Assembly: GCF_026410385.1 (NCBI RefSeq)
Contig: NZ_JAPMLT010000001.1
Span: forward strand, 248,001 to 312,000
From: Tumebacillus lacus
GTDB taxonomy: Bacteria; Bacillota; Bacilli; Tumebacillales; Tumebacillaceae
Length of the DNA stretch: 64,000 nt
Direction: 5' to 3'
The translations under genes were made by a program, and so were the position numbers. The notes beneath the pieces are model-generated. The model saw only the letters and a program-made list of their open reading frames with translations. It did not search any database and was not told the origin of the DNA. This document shows positions 15,625 through 23,149 of the stretch, piece by piece (the stretch's first letter is position 1; the number at the start of each line of letters is the position of its first letter).

Positions 15625-16428
15625 ATGTCTTTACCTGTAAACACGGCCTACATCACTCATCCTGCGAACAGAAGCAACCGCAAGCGAACGGAAACTCGCT
15701 ACCTCGTCCTGCACGAGACCGTATCAAACGCAGATGCCCGCAGGCAACTGAACTATTTCAACACCGGCGACAGAGGGGCAAACTGTCACGTCTTCATCGA
15801 CTGGAAAGAGGTGCTGGTCACGTTGCCCCTCGACGAGGTCGGCTGGCATGTAGGTCCGAAAGCGAATGCGTTCACCGAGGGCGTGGAACTGTGTCGGGCT
15901 GCGAATGCGGCCGATTTTAAGAAGCAATGGGACGGGGCCGTCGAGTGGTTCACCTACCGCTGCCAAGTGTACGGGCGAGGCACGGACATGATCCTGTCGC
16001 ACCACGAAGTAGGGAAGAAATTCGGCGGGACGGACCACACCGACCCGGACGAGTACTTTGCCATGTTCGGCAAAACCGTCAACGACTTCCGCAACGCCGT
16101 CGCAGCCGAGCTCGCGAAGAATACCGCACCCGCCGCGTCGCTCAAAATCGCCCCCGACGCCGCCCGCGAAGCCATCCTGCAAATGCAATCCCTCACCCGC
16201 ACCGCCGACAAAGACGCGAGGATCGCCTACAACTACGCCGCCAACGCTGCCCGCAAAGGGGCACAGATCACAGTGGAGCAAGTGCTGGGCGTCCCGCAGA
16301 GAGAAGATGCAGAGCGCGTCTGCGACATCCTCGGCGACCTCTGGCACCTCACAGACCGCGCCGACGTACGCGTGGCGTACAGCGTCATGGCCGACGCGTT
16401 AAGGGATGCAACGGGGTTGCCGCATTAG
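15625..16428 (+). CDS. N-acetylmuramoyl-L-alanine amidase (Amidase_2 type)
   Basis: This 267-aa protein has an Amidase_2/PGRP-like catalytic domain in residues 1-165. Putative zinc ligands are the His of 'LVLHETVS', the His of 'ILSHHEVGKKFGGTDH' and a final His/Asp pair. It cleaves the lactyl-amide bond between MurNAc and L-Ala of peptidoglycan. The C-terminal 100 residues are Ala-rich and helical without a recognised wall-binding repeat. No signal peptide is seen, so export would be holin-like or by cell lysis, as for phage endolysins or mother-cell lysis enzymes. ATG 15625 follows AAGGAGGTGA. Confidence 0.82.
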   Translation: MSLPVNTAYITHPANRSNRKRTETRYLVLHETVSNADARRQLNYFNTGDRGANCHVFIDWKEVLVTLPLDEVGWHVGPKANAFTEGVELCRAANAADFKKQWDGAVEWFTYRCQVYGRGTDMILSHHEVGKKFGGTDHTDPDEYFAMFGKTVNDFRNAVAAELAKNTAPAASLKIAPDAAREAILQMQSLTRTADKDARIAYNYAANAARKGAQITVEQVLGVPQREDAERVCDILGDLWHLTDRADVRVAYSVMADALRDATGLPH

Positions 16429-16448
16429 GAAAAGGTATCGGTCATTCG

Positions 16449-16480
16449 AGCTCTCGGCTTTTCCAGCCGGGGGCTTTTAA
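16449..16480 (+). terminator. Intrinsic terminator after amidase
   Basis: AGCTCTCGGCT pairs with AGCCGGGGGCT (two G-U pairs) around TTTCC and is followed by TTTT. Confidence 0.75.
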
Positions 16481-16520
16481 CTTGTCAGACACGGAACGGG
16501 CTGCGTCGATCCTCTCAGGG

Positions 16521-17024
16521 ATGGACAATCTACTGATGACGATTCAGTTGGAGATCCATAACGCCTCGCTGTATGTTCAGGCGAGTCGTGTGCCGGAAGC
16601 GGAAGCGATGTTGATTCGAGCGATTCAAAAGTCGGAAGCGATCGGCGACAAGGAGACAATCGGGATGGCCCACGCTGAGTTCGCTCATGTTTATTTGTGC
16701 AAAGAAGAGCTTGAAAAGGCAGAAAGTGCGTGCCACCAAGCTCAGACCCTCTTGCCGGTGCCCCATCTGTATCAAGCCAAAGTCAACCGAACGCTGGCAG
16801 GGATCGCAGAGGCTCGCGGCCAAATGGAAGAAGCGACTCGTCGCTATCAGTTGGCTTCGGAAGGATTTAAGCAGTTGGACGAGGCGTTGGAGTACGATCA
16901 AACGATGCACGCGCTGTCTCAGGTTTATCGCATCCAGGGCGACTTTGAGCGGGTGGCTGATGTGCTGGAGAAGATGCGAGCGGTCACGCATGAGACGTTG
17001 TCGAAGAGGGGAATCGCGCTGTGA
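16521..17024 (+). CDS. TPR-repeat protein, possibly an N-terminally truncated remnant
   Basis: The frame encodes about 167 residues of helical tetratricopeptide-like repeats, with 'EAMLIRAIQKSEAIGD', 'HAEFAHVYLCKEELEKAE' and 'ALSQVYRIQGDFERV'. These resemble the C-terminal repeat half of helix-turn-helix/TPR quorum-type regulators. No DNA-binding N-terminus is present, because the preceding terminator leaves no room for one. The ATG at 16521 has only a weak CAGGG site, and a TTG at 16482 is also open. It may be a short TPR adaptor or the decayed tail of a larger regulator. Confidence 0.5.
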   Translation: MDNLLMTIQLEIHNASLYVQASRVPEAEAMLIRAIQKSEAIGDKETIGMAHAEFAHVYLCKEELEKAESACHQAQTLLPVPHLYQAKVNRTLAGIAEARGQMEEATRRYQLASEGFKQLDEALEYDQTMHALSQVYRIQGDFERVADVLEKMRAVTHETLSKRGIAL

Positions 17025-17040
17025 AGTGGATAGAAGCATT

Positions 17041-17078
17041 CGCGGGAGAAGAAGCTGGACTCTCCCGCTATTTCTACT
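17041..17078 (+). terminator. Possible terminator after TPR gene
   Basis: GCGGGAGA/TCTCCCGC stem with an 11-base loop is followed by a weak T-rich tract (TATTTCT). Confidence 0.5.
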
Positions 17079-17096
17079 GTCCAATAAGGTCTACTT

Positions 17097-17110
17097 ACTA
17101 GTATACTAGT
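17097..17110. promoter_or_regulatory. 14-bp perfect palindrome, candidate operator
   Basis: ACTAGTATACTAGT is a perfect palindrome in the AT-rich leader 42 bases before the toxin gene. It contains a TATACT that could serve as a -10. No known operator class is matched. Confidence 0.35.
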
Positions 17111-17136
17111 CTTATTATTTTAAATAAGAATCATAT

Positions 17137-17149
17137 AAGGGAGGGCACC
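17137..17149 (+). repeat. Left copy of 13-bp direct repeat bounding the toxin island
   Basis: AAGGGAGGGCACC occurs here and again at 20443-20455, each time just before a gene start. The toxin/immunity genes lie exactly between the copies. Confidence 0.6.
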
Positions 17150-17151
17150 CC

Positions 17152-18741
17152 TTGATCACAGCCGACCCAAGCACTCTGCGATACGGTGCTCAGCGATTTG
17201 CCGCAGCCGCGCAAGAGATGCAGAGAAATGCTGATCGACTCCTCGAAACGACAACCAGCGTCCGTCAAGGACAAGAGGGCTGGTCTGGTGAGGGCGCGCA
17301 ATCCTTTCAACTTCGGGGTGAACGACTCGCAGCAGACGTAAAACAGGCCAGCAGTGCCTTTACGAGCATCGCGAACACGATGAGTCGGTTCGCGATGCGA
17401 ATGGAGCGCGTACTCGAACTCCGGCTGCGTGCTGATCATCTCGACCAGCGCGCATTCGAGTACGGTGACGACACCCTCGACAGTATCCACACCCGCCAAC
17501 ACCTCCGCCATCAAGCGGCGCAACTGCGGTATCAAGCTGACTCAGAGGCGAGCCTAGCAGACTCGCAGGCATCCGCTGAGTTTCAGATGATCGCGAAGAT
17601 GATACCTGCCACGCTCATACCGGGGGCTGATGCGAGTACCGCTTTGCTTGACGGACTTCCGAAACACTGGCAGGATTACTATCGCCGTCACCCGGAACTG
17701 TTGAAGGAGGAGAAGATCGCTCCTACACTCACGATGGGTTCATACAAACGCGCGGATGCAGTAGGAGTCCAAGAGTATGTTGAGGATCATCAGCAGGACG
17801 ACCAGTCGATTCTGGATAAAATGCAAGGATTCATCGCGGGCGGCGTGGATGGAGAAAAGGAACTGCTTTTCGGTCTCATTACCGCTGTTTCTCATCCTAT
17901 CGATACCGTACAGGACATCGCCTATGCGGTCACTCATCCTGATCTCGTCGTCGCGAGTCTCGTTCGTAAGAAAGACGAGTTCGTATCCGATTGGAAACGA
18001 GGCAATACCTACGGATGGAGCAAGACATTTCACGAGATCATCTGGAGTGTAATCGGTTTAAAGGGAGCAGGGGTGACCGAGGAAGGTGCAGAACTCGCAT
18101 CAATCGCCGTAAAGTCGAAAATTGAGTTGTTTGGCAATATCCTCACCCCGTCCCCAAAAGTGATTTTCTCAGACGGCACAGTCATTCGTGTGTCTGATCG
18201 TGTGATTCAGTCCAACGAGGAACTGTTATCGTATTTCAAGGGTGAACAGTCTTCGGATAGCGCAAACGTATCAGTTGGGGCAACTGAGCGGGTTTCAGAT
18301 GACTTCGTTGGGACATTAAAGGGCGAAAAGGTTCACCTTGAGGGTGTGAAAGTAAAAGAGATCATCTATTCAAAGAGATTTCCAGACGAAACAGCTAAAC
18401 TTCGTAAAGAATTCGATAGTTCTGTGAGGAAGGAATATCTTCGACAGTTGGCTAATGCACCTCAGAAAGTCGAACAACTCCGTATCGCAGGCTTGGCAGA
18501 AACTGATATAGCAAGAATGAGGGATGGATATAACCCGAAAGGATGGCAGGTGCATCACAAATTGCCATTAGATGATGGGGGGACAAATGCCCTTGATAAT
18601 TTGATTCTAATAAGAAATGACCCGTACCATAAGGCAATAACCAATGAACAAAACGCTCTAACCAGAGATTTAGCTCCAGGTCAAAATAAAATGATAAACT
18701 GGCCGATACCGGAGGGTGATATTTACCCTTCAGGCAAATAA
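17152..18741 (+). CDS. WXG-type polymorphic toxin with C-terminal HNH nuclease domain
   Basis: This 529-aa protein begins with a WXG100/LXG-like helical hairpin ('EGWSGEGAQSF', about residues 40-50). The middle region is linker-like. The C-terminus carries an HNH-superfamily nuclease motif, 'GWQVHHKLPLDDGGTN' followed by 'LDNLILI' and a later His. This is the modular plan of contact-dependent toxins exported by the type VII (Esx) pathway. The toxin domain should cut nucleic acid in rivals and is neutralised by SUKH proteins encoded next to it. Start is TTG 17152 with GGGAGGG upstream. Base composition of the 3' half is clearly AT-richer than the neighbours, suggesting transfer. Confidence 0.82.
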   Translation: MITADPSTLRYGAQRFAAAAQEMQRNADRLLETTTSVRQGQEGWSGEGAQSFQLRGERLAADVKQASSAFTSIANTMSRFAMRMERVLELRLRADHLDQRAFEYGDDTLDSIHTRQHLRHQAAQLRYQADSEASLADSQASAEFQMIAKMIPATLIPGADASTALLDGLPKHWQDYYRRHPELLKEEKIAPTLTMGSYKRADAVGVQEYVEDHQQDDQSILDKMQGFIAGGVDGEKELLFGLITAVSHPIDTVQDIAYAVTHPDLVVASLVRKKDEFVSDWKRGNTYGWSKTFHEIIWSVIGLKGAGVTEEGAELASIAVKSKIELFGNILTPSPKVIFSDGTVIRVSDRVIQSNEELLSYFKGEQSSDSANVSVGATERVSDDFVGTLKGEKVHLEGVKVKEIIYSKRFPDETAKLRKEFDSSVRKEYLRQLANAPQKVEQLRIAGLAETDIARMRDGYNPKGWQVHHKLPLDDGGTNALDNLILIRNDPYHKAITNEQNALTRDLAPGQNKMINWPIPEGDIYPSGK

Positions 18742-18766
18742 GTTGATTGACGGGGAGGAATTCATA

Positions 18767-19222
18767 GTGTGGGAACTATTCTTGTCAGAGATTCAGAAAA
18801 TTGAAGAGAGGTATGGCGGGGCTCTTCGTAAACCTGCAAAGATTCAGGAATTAACGAAGATGAAACAGGAGTTCGAGTTGAAGTTCCGCCATTTTGAGGT
18901 GTCGGATCGATACATCGAGTTCCTCAAACTCGTAAATGGGCTGGATTTTAATGGATTGGTGCTGTACGGGGTTGATCGTGAATTGCAGGAACCGGAAACG
19001 GATGATGAAGTTCAGGGATTTATTGAAATGAATGAGCTTTGGTATGAGAACGAATGGCAGCAGCAGTACGTGTTTTTCGGGGATTCGGATTCGGCTTGGT
19101 ACTGCTATGACAGAATGAATCGAGTGTTTGTAGAACTGGATAAGCCTTCTGGTACTGTAATGAATACATTCGTCGCCTTTGACACTATGTTGGAGGAAGC
19201 ACTCAAAACAAGTCTTCAATAG
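18767..19222 (+). CDS. SUKH-like (SMI1/KNR4, YrhA-type) immunity protein 1
   Basis: This 151-aa acidic protein resembles YrhA/SMI1-KNR4 proteins: 'RYIEFLKLVNGLDFNGLVLYGV', then 'FFGDSDSAWYCYD', the beta-sheet core of the SUKH fold. SUKH proteins bind and inactivate nuclease toxins. GTG 18767 is chosen because GGGGAGG lies about 10 bases upstream. The frame is open further back into the toxin's 3' end, but without a ribosome site. It lies 25 bases after the toxin stop and is AT-rich like it. Confidence 0.72.
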   Translation: MWELFLSEIQKIEERYGGALRKPAKIQELTKMKQEFELKFRHFEVSDRYIEFLKLVNGLDFNGLVLYGVDRELQEPETDDEVQGFIEMNELWYENEWQQQYVFFGDSDSAWYCYDRMNRVFVELDKPSGTVMNTFVAFDTMLEEALKTSLQ

Positions 19223-19249
19223 TCATCACTATAACGGGGGGTGTGTAGG

Positions 19250-19708
19250 ATGGCGAAGATCGGGAACTCTCATGAAAAACTTTCGTTGGAGCAGGTCGAG
19301 CAATTCGAAGCCGTTCAGGGCGTGATTTTACCATTGAAATACAAAACGTTCTTGCTCCAATGGAATGGTGGATATCCTGAACTGAACGTTTTTAAAATCT
19401 CGGATGAACAAGGCACAAGTGTCCTCAACGTATTAAATGGAATCGGCGACATGTATGATAACTTAGAAAAGGTCATGGATATCTACGAAGACAGATTGCC
19501 AACCGGCTTCATACCGATCGGAGATGACCCAGGCGGAAACGTCATTTGTGTAGGAACCAAAGAGCCGTACTATGAGCAAATTTACTTCTGGGATCATGAG
19601 CAAGAATCGGATGAGCCTGATGATATGACCAATATGTATTTACTTGCTCGCGATATTTATGAATTTTTGGAACGATTGTACGACGATACAGATGACGCAA
19701 AAAGGTGA
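19250..19708 (+). CDS. SUKH-1 (SMI1/KNR4) immunity protein 2
   Basis: This 152-aa protein has the classical SMI1/KNR4 pattern: 'EQFEAVQGVILPLKYKTFLLQWNGG', 'FIPIGDDPGGNVICVG' and 'IYFWDHE'. It is acidic and cytoplasmic. ATG 19250 lies behind GGGGGGTGTG. The GTG at 19241 is less likely. It sits in tandem with other SUKH genes, typical of immunity arrays that store protection against several toxin variants. Confidence 0.82.
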   Translation: MAKIGNSHEKLSLEQVEQFEAVQGVILPLKYKTFLLQWNGGYPELNVFKISDEQGTSVLNVLNGIGDMYDNLEKVMDIYEDRLPTGFIPIGDDPGGNVICVGTKEPYYEQIYFWDHEQESDEPDDMTNMYLLARDIYEFLERLYDDTDDAKR

Positions 19709-19716
19709 ACCAGCCT

Positions 19717-19923
19717 ATGAATCATGACATTCGGCACCTTAGTGACTTGTTGTATAGTGAGGAAAGAGTTGGCCCGATTACGGCTTTGATTGAAAAATAT
19801 TTTGAAGAATATCCTGACAATCCGATGTGAATAGACCAAGACGGAATTATAACATTCGAGGTTGTCGATTTTGGAATTTGTGTCAATGATTGGGGAGATG
19901 GTGTAGGCAGTGAACAGCCTTGA
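19717..19923 (+). pseudogene. Broken small gene with in-frame TGA in the immunity array
   Basis: An ATG at 19717 (with AAAAGGTGAA upstream) opens 37 codons to a TGA at 19828-19830. The same frame then continues for 30 more codons to a TGA at 19921-19923, just overlapping the next gene's start. The second part encodes a sensible acidic/aromatic stretch ('FEVVDFGICVNDWGDG'). This suggests a 68-aa gene disrupted by one nonsense change. A selenocysteine reading is unlikely because no stable hairpin follows. A genuine 37-aa peptide is an alternative. Confidence 0.5.
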
Positions 19924-20356
19924 GTTGAAGACCTTTATCCAGAAAAACGCAGATGATACCGACTTTACTGGTGGTATTCCGGATGAGCATATAAAAAGTA
20001 TTGAAGAAGAATTAGGTGTGCGTTTCCCTGAGAGTTACAAATGGTTTCTGAGGAACTTTGGCTCTGGAGGGTTGTTTGGCGTAGATATTCTTGGTTGTGG
20101 GAAATCAACCATTCCCTCTGTGATTTCTTACACGGAACGCCTTCGTCAGTACGGACTACCCGAAGCGTTCATTGTCATTGAGGATTGCGATGAATTTTAC
20201 TATTGCCTTGATACTCGAGATTTTTCAGACACCGAATGTCCGGTCATCTCTTGGGATCGAATAGCAGGGTTCAGTGGGAAACGAGCAGACCATTTTCATG
20301 ATTTCTTCGTGACCAGACTCGTGGAAGCGAAGGAAAACTGGGAGGAAGAAATGTAA
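19910..20356 (+). CDS. SUKH (SMI1/KNR4) immunity protein 3
   Basis: This 148-aa protein contains 'IKSIEEELGVRFPESYKWFL', 'FGSGGLFGVDILG', 'AFIVIEDCDEFYYCLDT' and a C-terminal helix, a clear SMI1/KNR4 domain. Start is GTG 19910 with GGGGAG about 11 bases upstream. It closes the toxin-immunity array and is followed by a strong terminator. It is probably immunity to a related, absent toxin or a backup for the adjacent HNH toxin. Confidence 0.82.
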   Translation: MNSLELKTFIQKNADDTDFTGGIPDEHIKSIEEELGVRFPESYKWFLRNFGSGGLFGVDILGCGKSTIPSVISYTERLRQYGLPEAFIVIEDCDEFYYCLDTRDFSDTECPVISWDRIAGFSGKRADHFHDFFVTRLVEAKENWEEEM

Positions 20357-20388
20357 AAAAGCCAAGGCGCCATGCCTTGGCTTTTTCC
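20355..20388 (+). terminator. Intrinsic terminator ending the toxin island
   Basis: GCCAAGGC/GCCTTGGC stem, 5-base loop, flanked by A6 and T5. Confidence 0.88.
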
Positions 20389-20442
20389 CATCTAACAGAG
20401 ACCGCCACAACCCATCCTGCATATCATACACAATCACGACCA

Positions 20443-20455
20443 AAGGGAGGGCACC
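20443..20455 (+). repeat. Right copy of 13-bp direct repeat bounding the toxin island
   Basis: AAGGGAGGGCACC, identical to 17137-17149, lies immediately before the start codon of ATP-grasp copy C. Confidence 0.6.
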
Positions 20456-20458
20456 TTT

Positions 20459-21724
20459 GTGGATCAATTGAACCGGCCTCAATCCTCGCTTCGCAAATCG
20501 CACAACTCCCTGACATTGTCTGTTCCGCGCGCGAGACTGCGCGAGTGGGGCCTGCAGGAGGGGCGTCCGGTGATCGGCATCTTGACGACGGGGGTGCGGC
20601 AGGACGGACAGCGCCCGGTCGGCGGTCGCACGGGGCTGTTGGGCGACTTTGTGCGGGCGGCTCGCAGGTGGAACGCGCTCTGTTACATCTTCAACGCGAG
20701 CGACATCGACCGCGCGGGCAAGACGATCCGCGGGGTGACGCTGGTCGGTCCGCCCGGTCGGGAGCGGTGGCGGTTTTACCGGTTTCCGCTGCCGGATGTC
20801 GTCTATAACCGCGCCCCGCACCGCAAGGCGGAAGGGGCTCCGGCGGTGATGGCCGCCAAAAAATATTTTGAACAAAACAGCATCCCGCTCTTCAACGAGC
20901 GGTTTCTGAGCAAACGCGAGATGTACGGCTGGCTGCTCGGCGATCCGCGTTCCAAAGATTTGACCCCCGCGACGCAACGGCTGACGACGGCGGAGGGTCT
21001 GGACAAATTTACCCGCACGCACGATCTCGTCTTTCTCAAACCTGCCGGGGGGAGTCTTGGCATGGGGATCTACCGCGTGGAACGCACCGGCGATCGCTAC
21101 AGCGTGCGCTACAAGCGGGGGAAGGAGCACGTCACCCGGCTGTTCTACAGCGCGACGCAGCTCGATCTCTTCGTGAAAAAGAACAACCCGCGCTCCACCT
21201 ACATCATGCAGCAAGGCATCCGGCTGATGCGCTACCAAGGCAGTTTGACCGATTTCCGCATGCACATGCACAAAAACGGCCAGGGGCGCTGGGAGGCATG
21301 CGGCATCGGCGGCAAGGTGGCGGGCAAGGCGGCCGTCACCACGCACGTGCACAACGGCGGCCGGGTGATCGCGGGAGATGACGTCCTGCGAGCATGGTAC
21401 GGCGAGAACGCCTCCCAGATGCGGGAAAAAATGATCGAGGCGTCGGTGCGCATCTGCCAAGTCCTCGAAGGCCATCTCAAAGGGCCGACGGCGGAGTTCG
21501 GCCTCGATGTCGGCCTCGATGAGCAAGGGCGGGTGTGGGTGTTCGAAGGCAATGCCAAGCCCGGCCGCGCCATCTTCCGCCATCGGGATCTCAAGGAGGC
21601 AGGGCGGCGTTCGGCCAGCCGCATCGTCGAGTATGCGGCCTATCTGATCGGACGGCCGATGACGGGCGGAGTCTCGCCCGCACAGCCCCCCCTGACCGGA
21701 AAGGAGGAAGAGGATGAACCGTAA
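20459..21724 (+). CDS. YheC/YheD-family ATP-grasp protein (copy C)
   Basis: This 421-aa paralogue of copies A and B has ATP-grasp motifs 'VFLKPAGGSLGMGIYRV', 'TDFRMHMHKN' and 'AEFGLDVGL ... VFEGNAKPGR'. In the last motif the Glu-x-Asn metal site is kept as 'EGNAKP'. Start is GTG 20459 with AAGGGAGGG upstream. Its 3' end overlaps copy D by 11 bases, so the two form an operon. High GC returns here, in contrast to the toxin island just before. Confidence 0.83.
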   Translation: MDQLNRPQSSLRKSHNSLTLSVPRARLREWGLQEGRPVIGILTTGVRQDGQRPVGGRTGLLGDFVRAARRWNALCYIFNASDIDRAGKTIRGVTLVGPPGRERWRFYRFPLPDVVYNRAPHRKAEGAPAVMAAKKYFEQNSIPLFNERFLSKREMYGWLLGDPRSKDLTPATQRLTTAEGLDKFTRTHDLVFLKPAGGSLGMGIYRVERTGDRYSVRYKRGKEHVTRLFYSATQLDLFVKKNNPRSTYIMQQGIRLMRYQGSLTDFRMHMHKNGQGRWEACGIGGKVAGKAAVTTHVHNGGRVIAGDDVLRAWYGENASQMREKMIEASVRICQVLEGHLKGPTAEFGLDVGLDEQGRVWVFEGNAKPGRAIFRHRDLKEAGRRSASRIVEYAAYLIGRPMTGGVSPAQPPLTGKEEEDEP

Positions 21725-23090
21725 GGACATCATCCACATCGGCGTGCGGGCCCACCCGGACGGTGGCCCCGCACACGCCGCCAAAGACCCGGCGCGGCAC
21801 TGGTATCTCTCCATCTCCGAGACGGCCCGCCGCGAGATGCGGCTCCCGTATCACAAGCGGCTGCGCGTGCGCCTGAGCCCGCACGGATCGCCGGTGATCT
21901 TGCCCGTCGTTCCGACGTGGCGGACGGCTGTTCACGCGGAGGACACCCTGCTCCCGGTTCGAGTCTCGAAAAACAAACAGGGCATCGTGCTTGGTCCGAT
22001 CATCGGCATCTTGACGGTCAAACGCCCGGGAGCGACGACGTTTCGCGGCAACCGCGCCAATTTTCGCGACATCGCCAAAATGGGCAAGCGGCTCGGGTTG
22101 ACCGTCGCGGTCTTTACCCCCGAGGGTCTCGCCAAAGGCGGCGACTCGGTCCTCGGCTACATCCATGCCGGACCGCGCAAAGGAGCGACCGGCACGAAAT
22201 GGCGGCAGGTGGTGCTCCCGTTGCCGTCAGTCGTCTACAACCGCGTGCCGGACCGCGAATCGGAGGCGCGGGCGGACGTGGTGCGGGCGAAAAAGTGGCT
22301 GGCCGAGCGGGGCATCCCTCTCTTTAACAACGGATTTTTCAACAAAGCCGATCTCTACCGCTGGCTCCAAGACGACCAGGAGACCGCGCCCTACCTGCCG
22401 CGCACGGCACCATTGGAGAGCCACGACCAACTGCGCCGCTGGGTGAGACAGCATGAACTGCTATACGTAAAGCCTGTCGACGGCAAAGCGGGCGACGGCA
22501 TCATTCAAGTCCGCCGCGAAGGAGAGCGCTTCCGAGTCACCTACCAAAACAACGGCAAACGCTCGCACACGACGCACAAAAATCGCCAAGACGCAGCCGA
22601 CGCGGTCTGGAGTCGGACGCGGGGGAGGGACTATTTGCTCCAGCAGGGCATTTACCTGACCTCGCATGCCGGGCGGCACTTCGATCTGCGGTTGCTTTTG
22701 CAGAAAAATCGCTACGGCAACTGGCAGGTGACCGGCATGGGGGCTCGGATCGCCGATGCGGACGGGATCACCACCCACGTCCCGAACGGGGGGCAGATCG
22801 AGAAGGCGGATAAGCTGCTCCGCGCGAGCTTTGGCCGCCAGAAGGGCGACGAGGTGGGGAACAAGGTCAAGCAGACGGCACTTCGGCTCGCGGAGACGAT
22901 CGAGCGGGCCGCCACTCGCGACGGCGGGCTGATCGGTGAGATGTCGATGGACATCGGGCTCGCCAGCGACGGCAAGCTGTGGTTTTTCGAAGCCAATGCC
23001 AAGCCGATGAAATTTGATGAACCCTACATTCGCGCCAAATCGTTGATGCGGCTGTTGCATTATTGTGAGTTTTTGACGAGGTCGAATTGA
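21714..23090 (+). CDS. YheC/YheD-family ATP-grasp protein (copy D)
   Basis: This 458-aa paralogue has an N-terminal beta-rich domain followed by ATP-grasp motifs 'LYVKPVDGKAGDGIIQV', 'FDLRLLLQKN' and 'GEMSMDIGL ... FFEANAKPMK'. ATG 21714 follows GGAAAGGAGGAAGAGG, which lies inside copy C. The catalytic metal ligands (Glu, Asn) look intact. With copies A-C and the amidoligase it forms a five-gene ligase set interrupted by the toxin island. Confidence 0.84.
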   Translation: MNRKDIIHIGVRAHPDGGPAHAAKDPARHWYLSISETARREMRLPYHKRLRVRLSPHGSPVILPVVPTWRTAVHAEDTLLPVRVSKNKQGIVLGPIIGILTVKRPGATTFRGNRANFRDIAKMGKRLGLTVAVFTPEGLAKGGDSVLGYIHAGPRKGATGTKWRQVVLPLPSVVYNRVPDRESEARADVVRAKKWLAERGIPLFNNGFFNKADLYRWLQDDQETAPYLPRTAPLESHDQLRRWVRQHELLYVKPVDGKAGDGIIQVRREGERFRVTYQNNGKRSHTTHKNRQDAADAVWSRTRGRDYLLQQGIYLTSHAGRHFDLRLLLQKNRYGNWQVTGMGARIADADGITTHVPNGGQIEKADKLLRASFGRQKGDEVGNKVKQTALRLAETIERAATRDGGLIGEMSMDIGLASDGKLWFFEANAKPMKFDEPYIRAKSLMRLLHYCEFLTRSN

Positions 23091-23093
23091 AAC

Positions 23094-23141
23094 GTAAAAA
23101 TCCCGGTTCTCCATGAAATTCAGAGAACCGGGATTTTTTAT
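23094..23141. terminator. Bidirectional terminator between ATP-grasp operon and fdhD
   Basis: A 16-bp perfect stem (AAAAATCCCGGTTCTC and its complement) with an 11-base loop lies between convergent genes. Confidence 0.9.
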
Positions 23142-23149
23142 GATTTCAC

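Noticed and set aside
19828-19830. In-frame TGA read as selenocysteine in the immunity array
   Set aside because: The downstream sequence is AT-rich without a stable hairpin, no selenoprotein family matches, and the neighbourhood is typical of decaying immunity genes.
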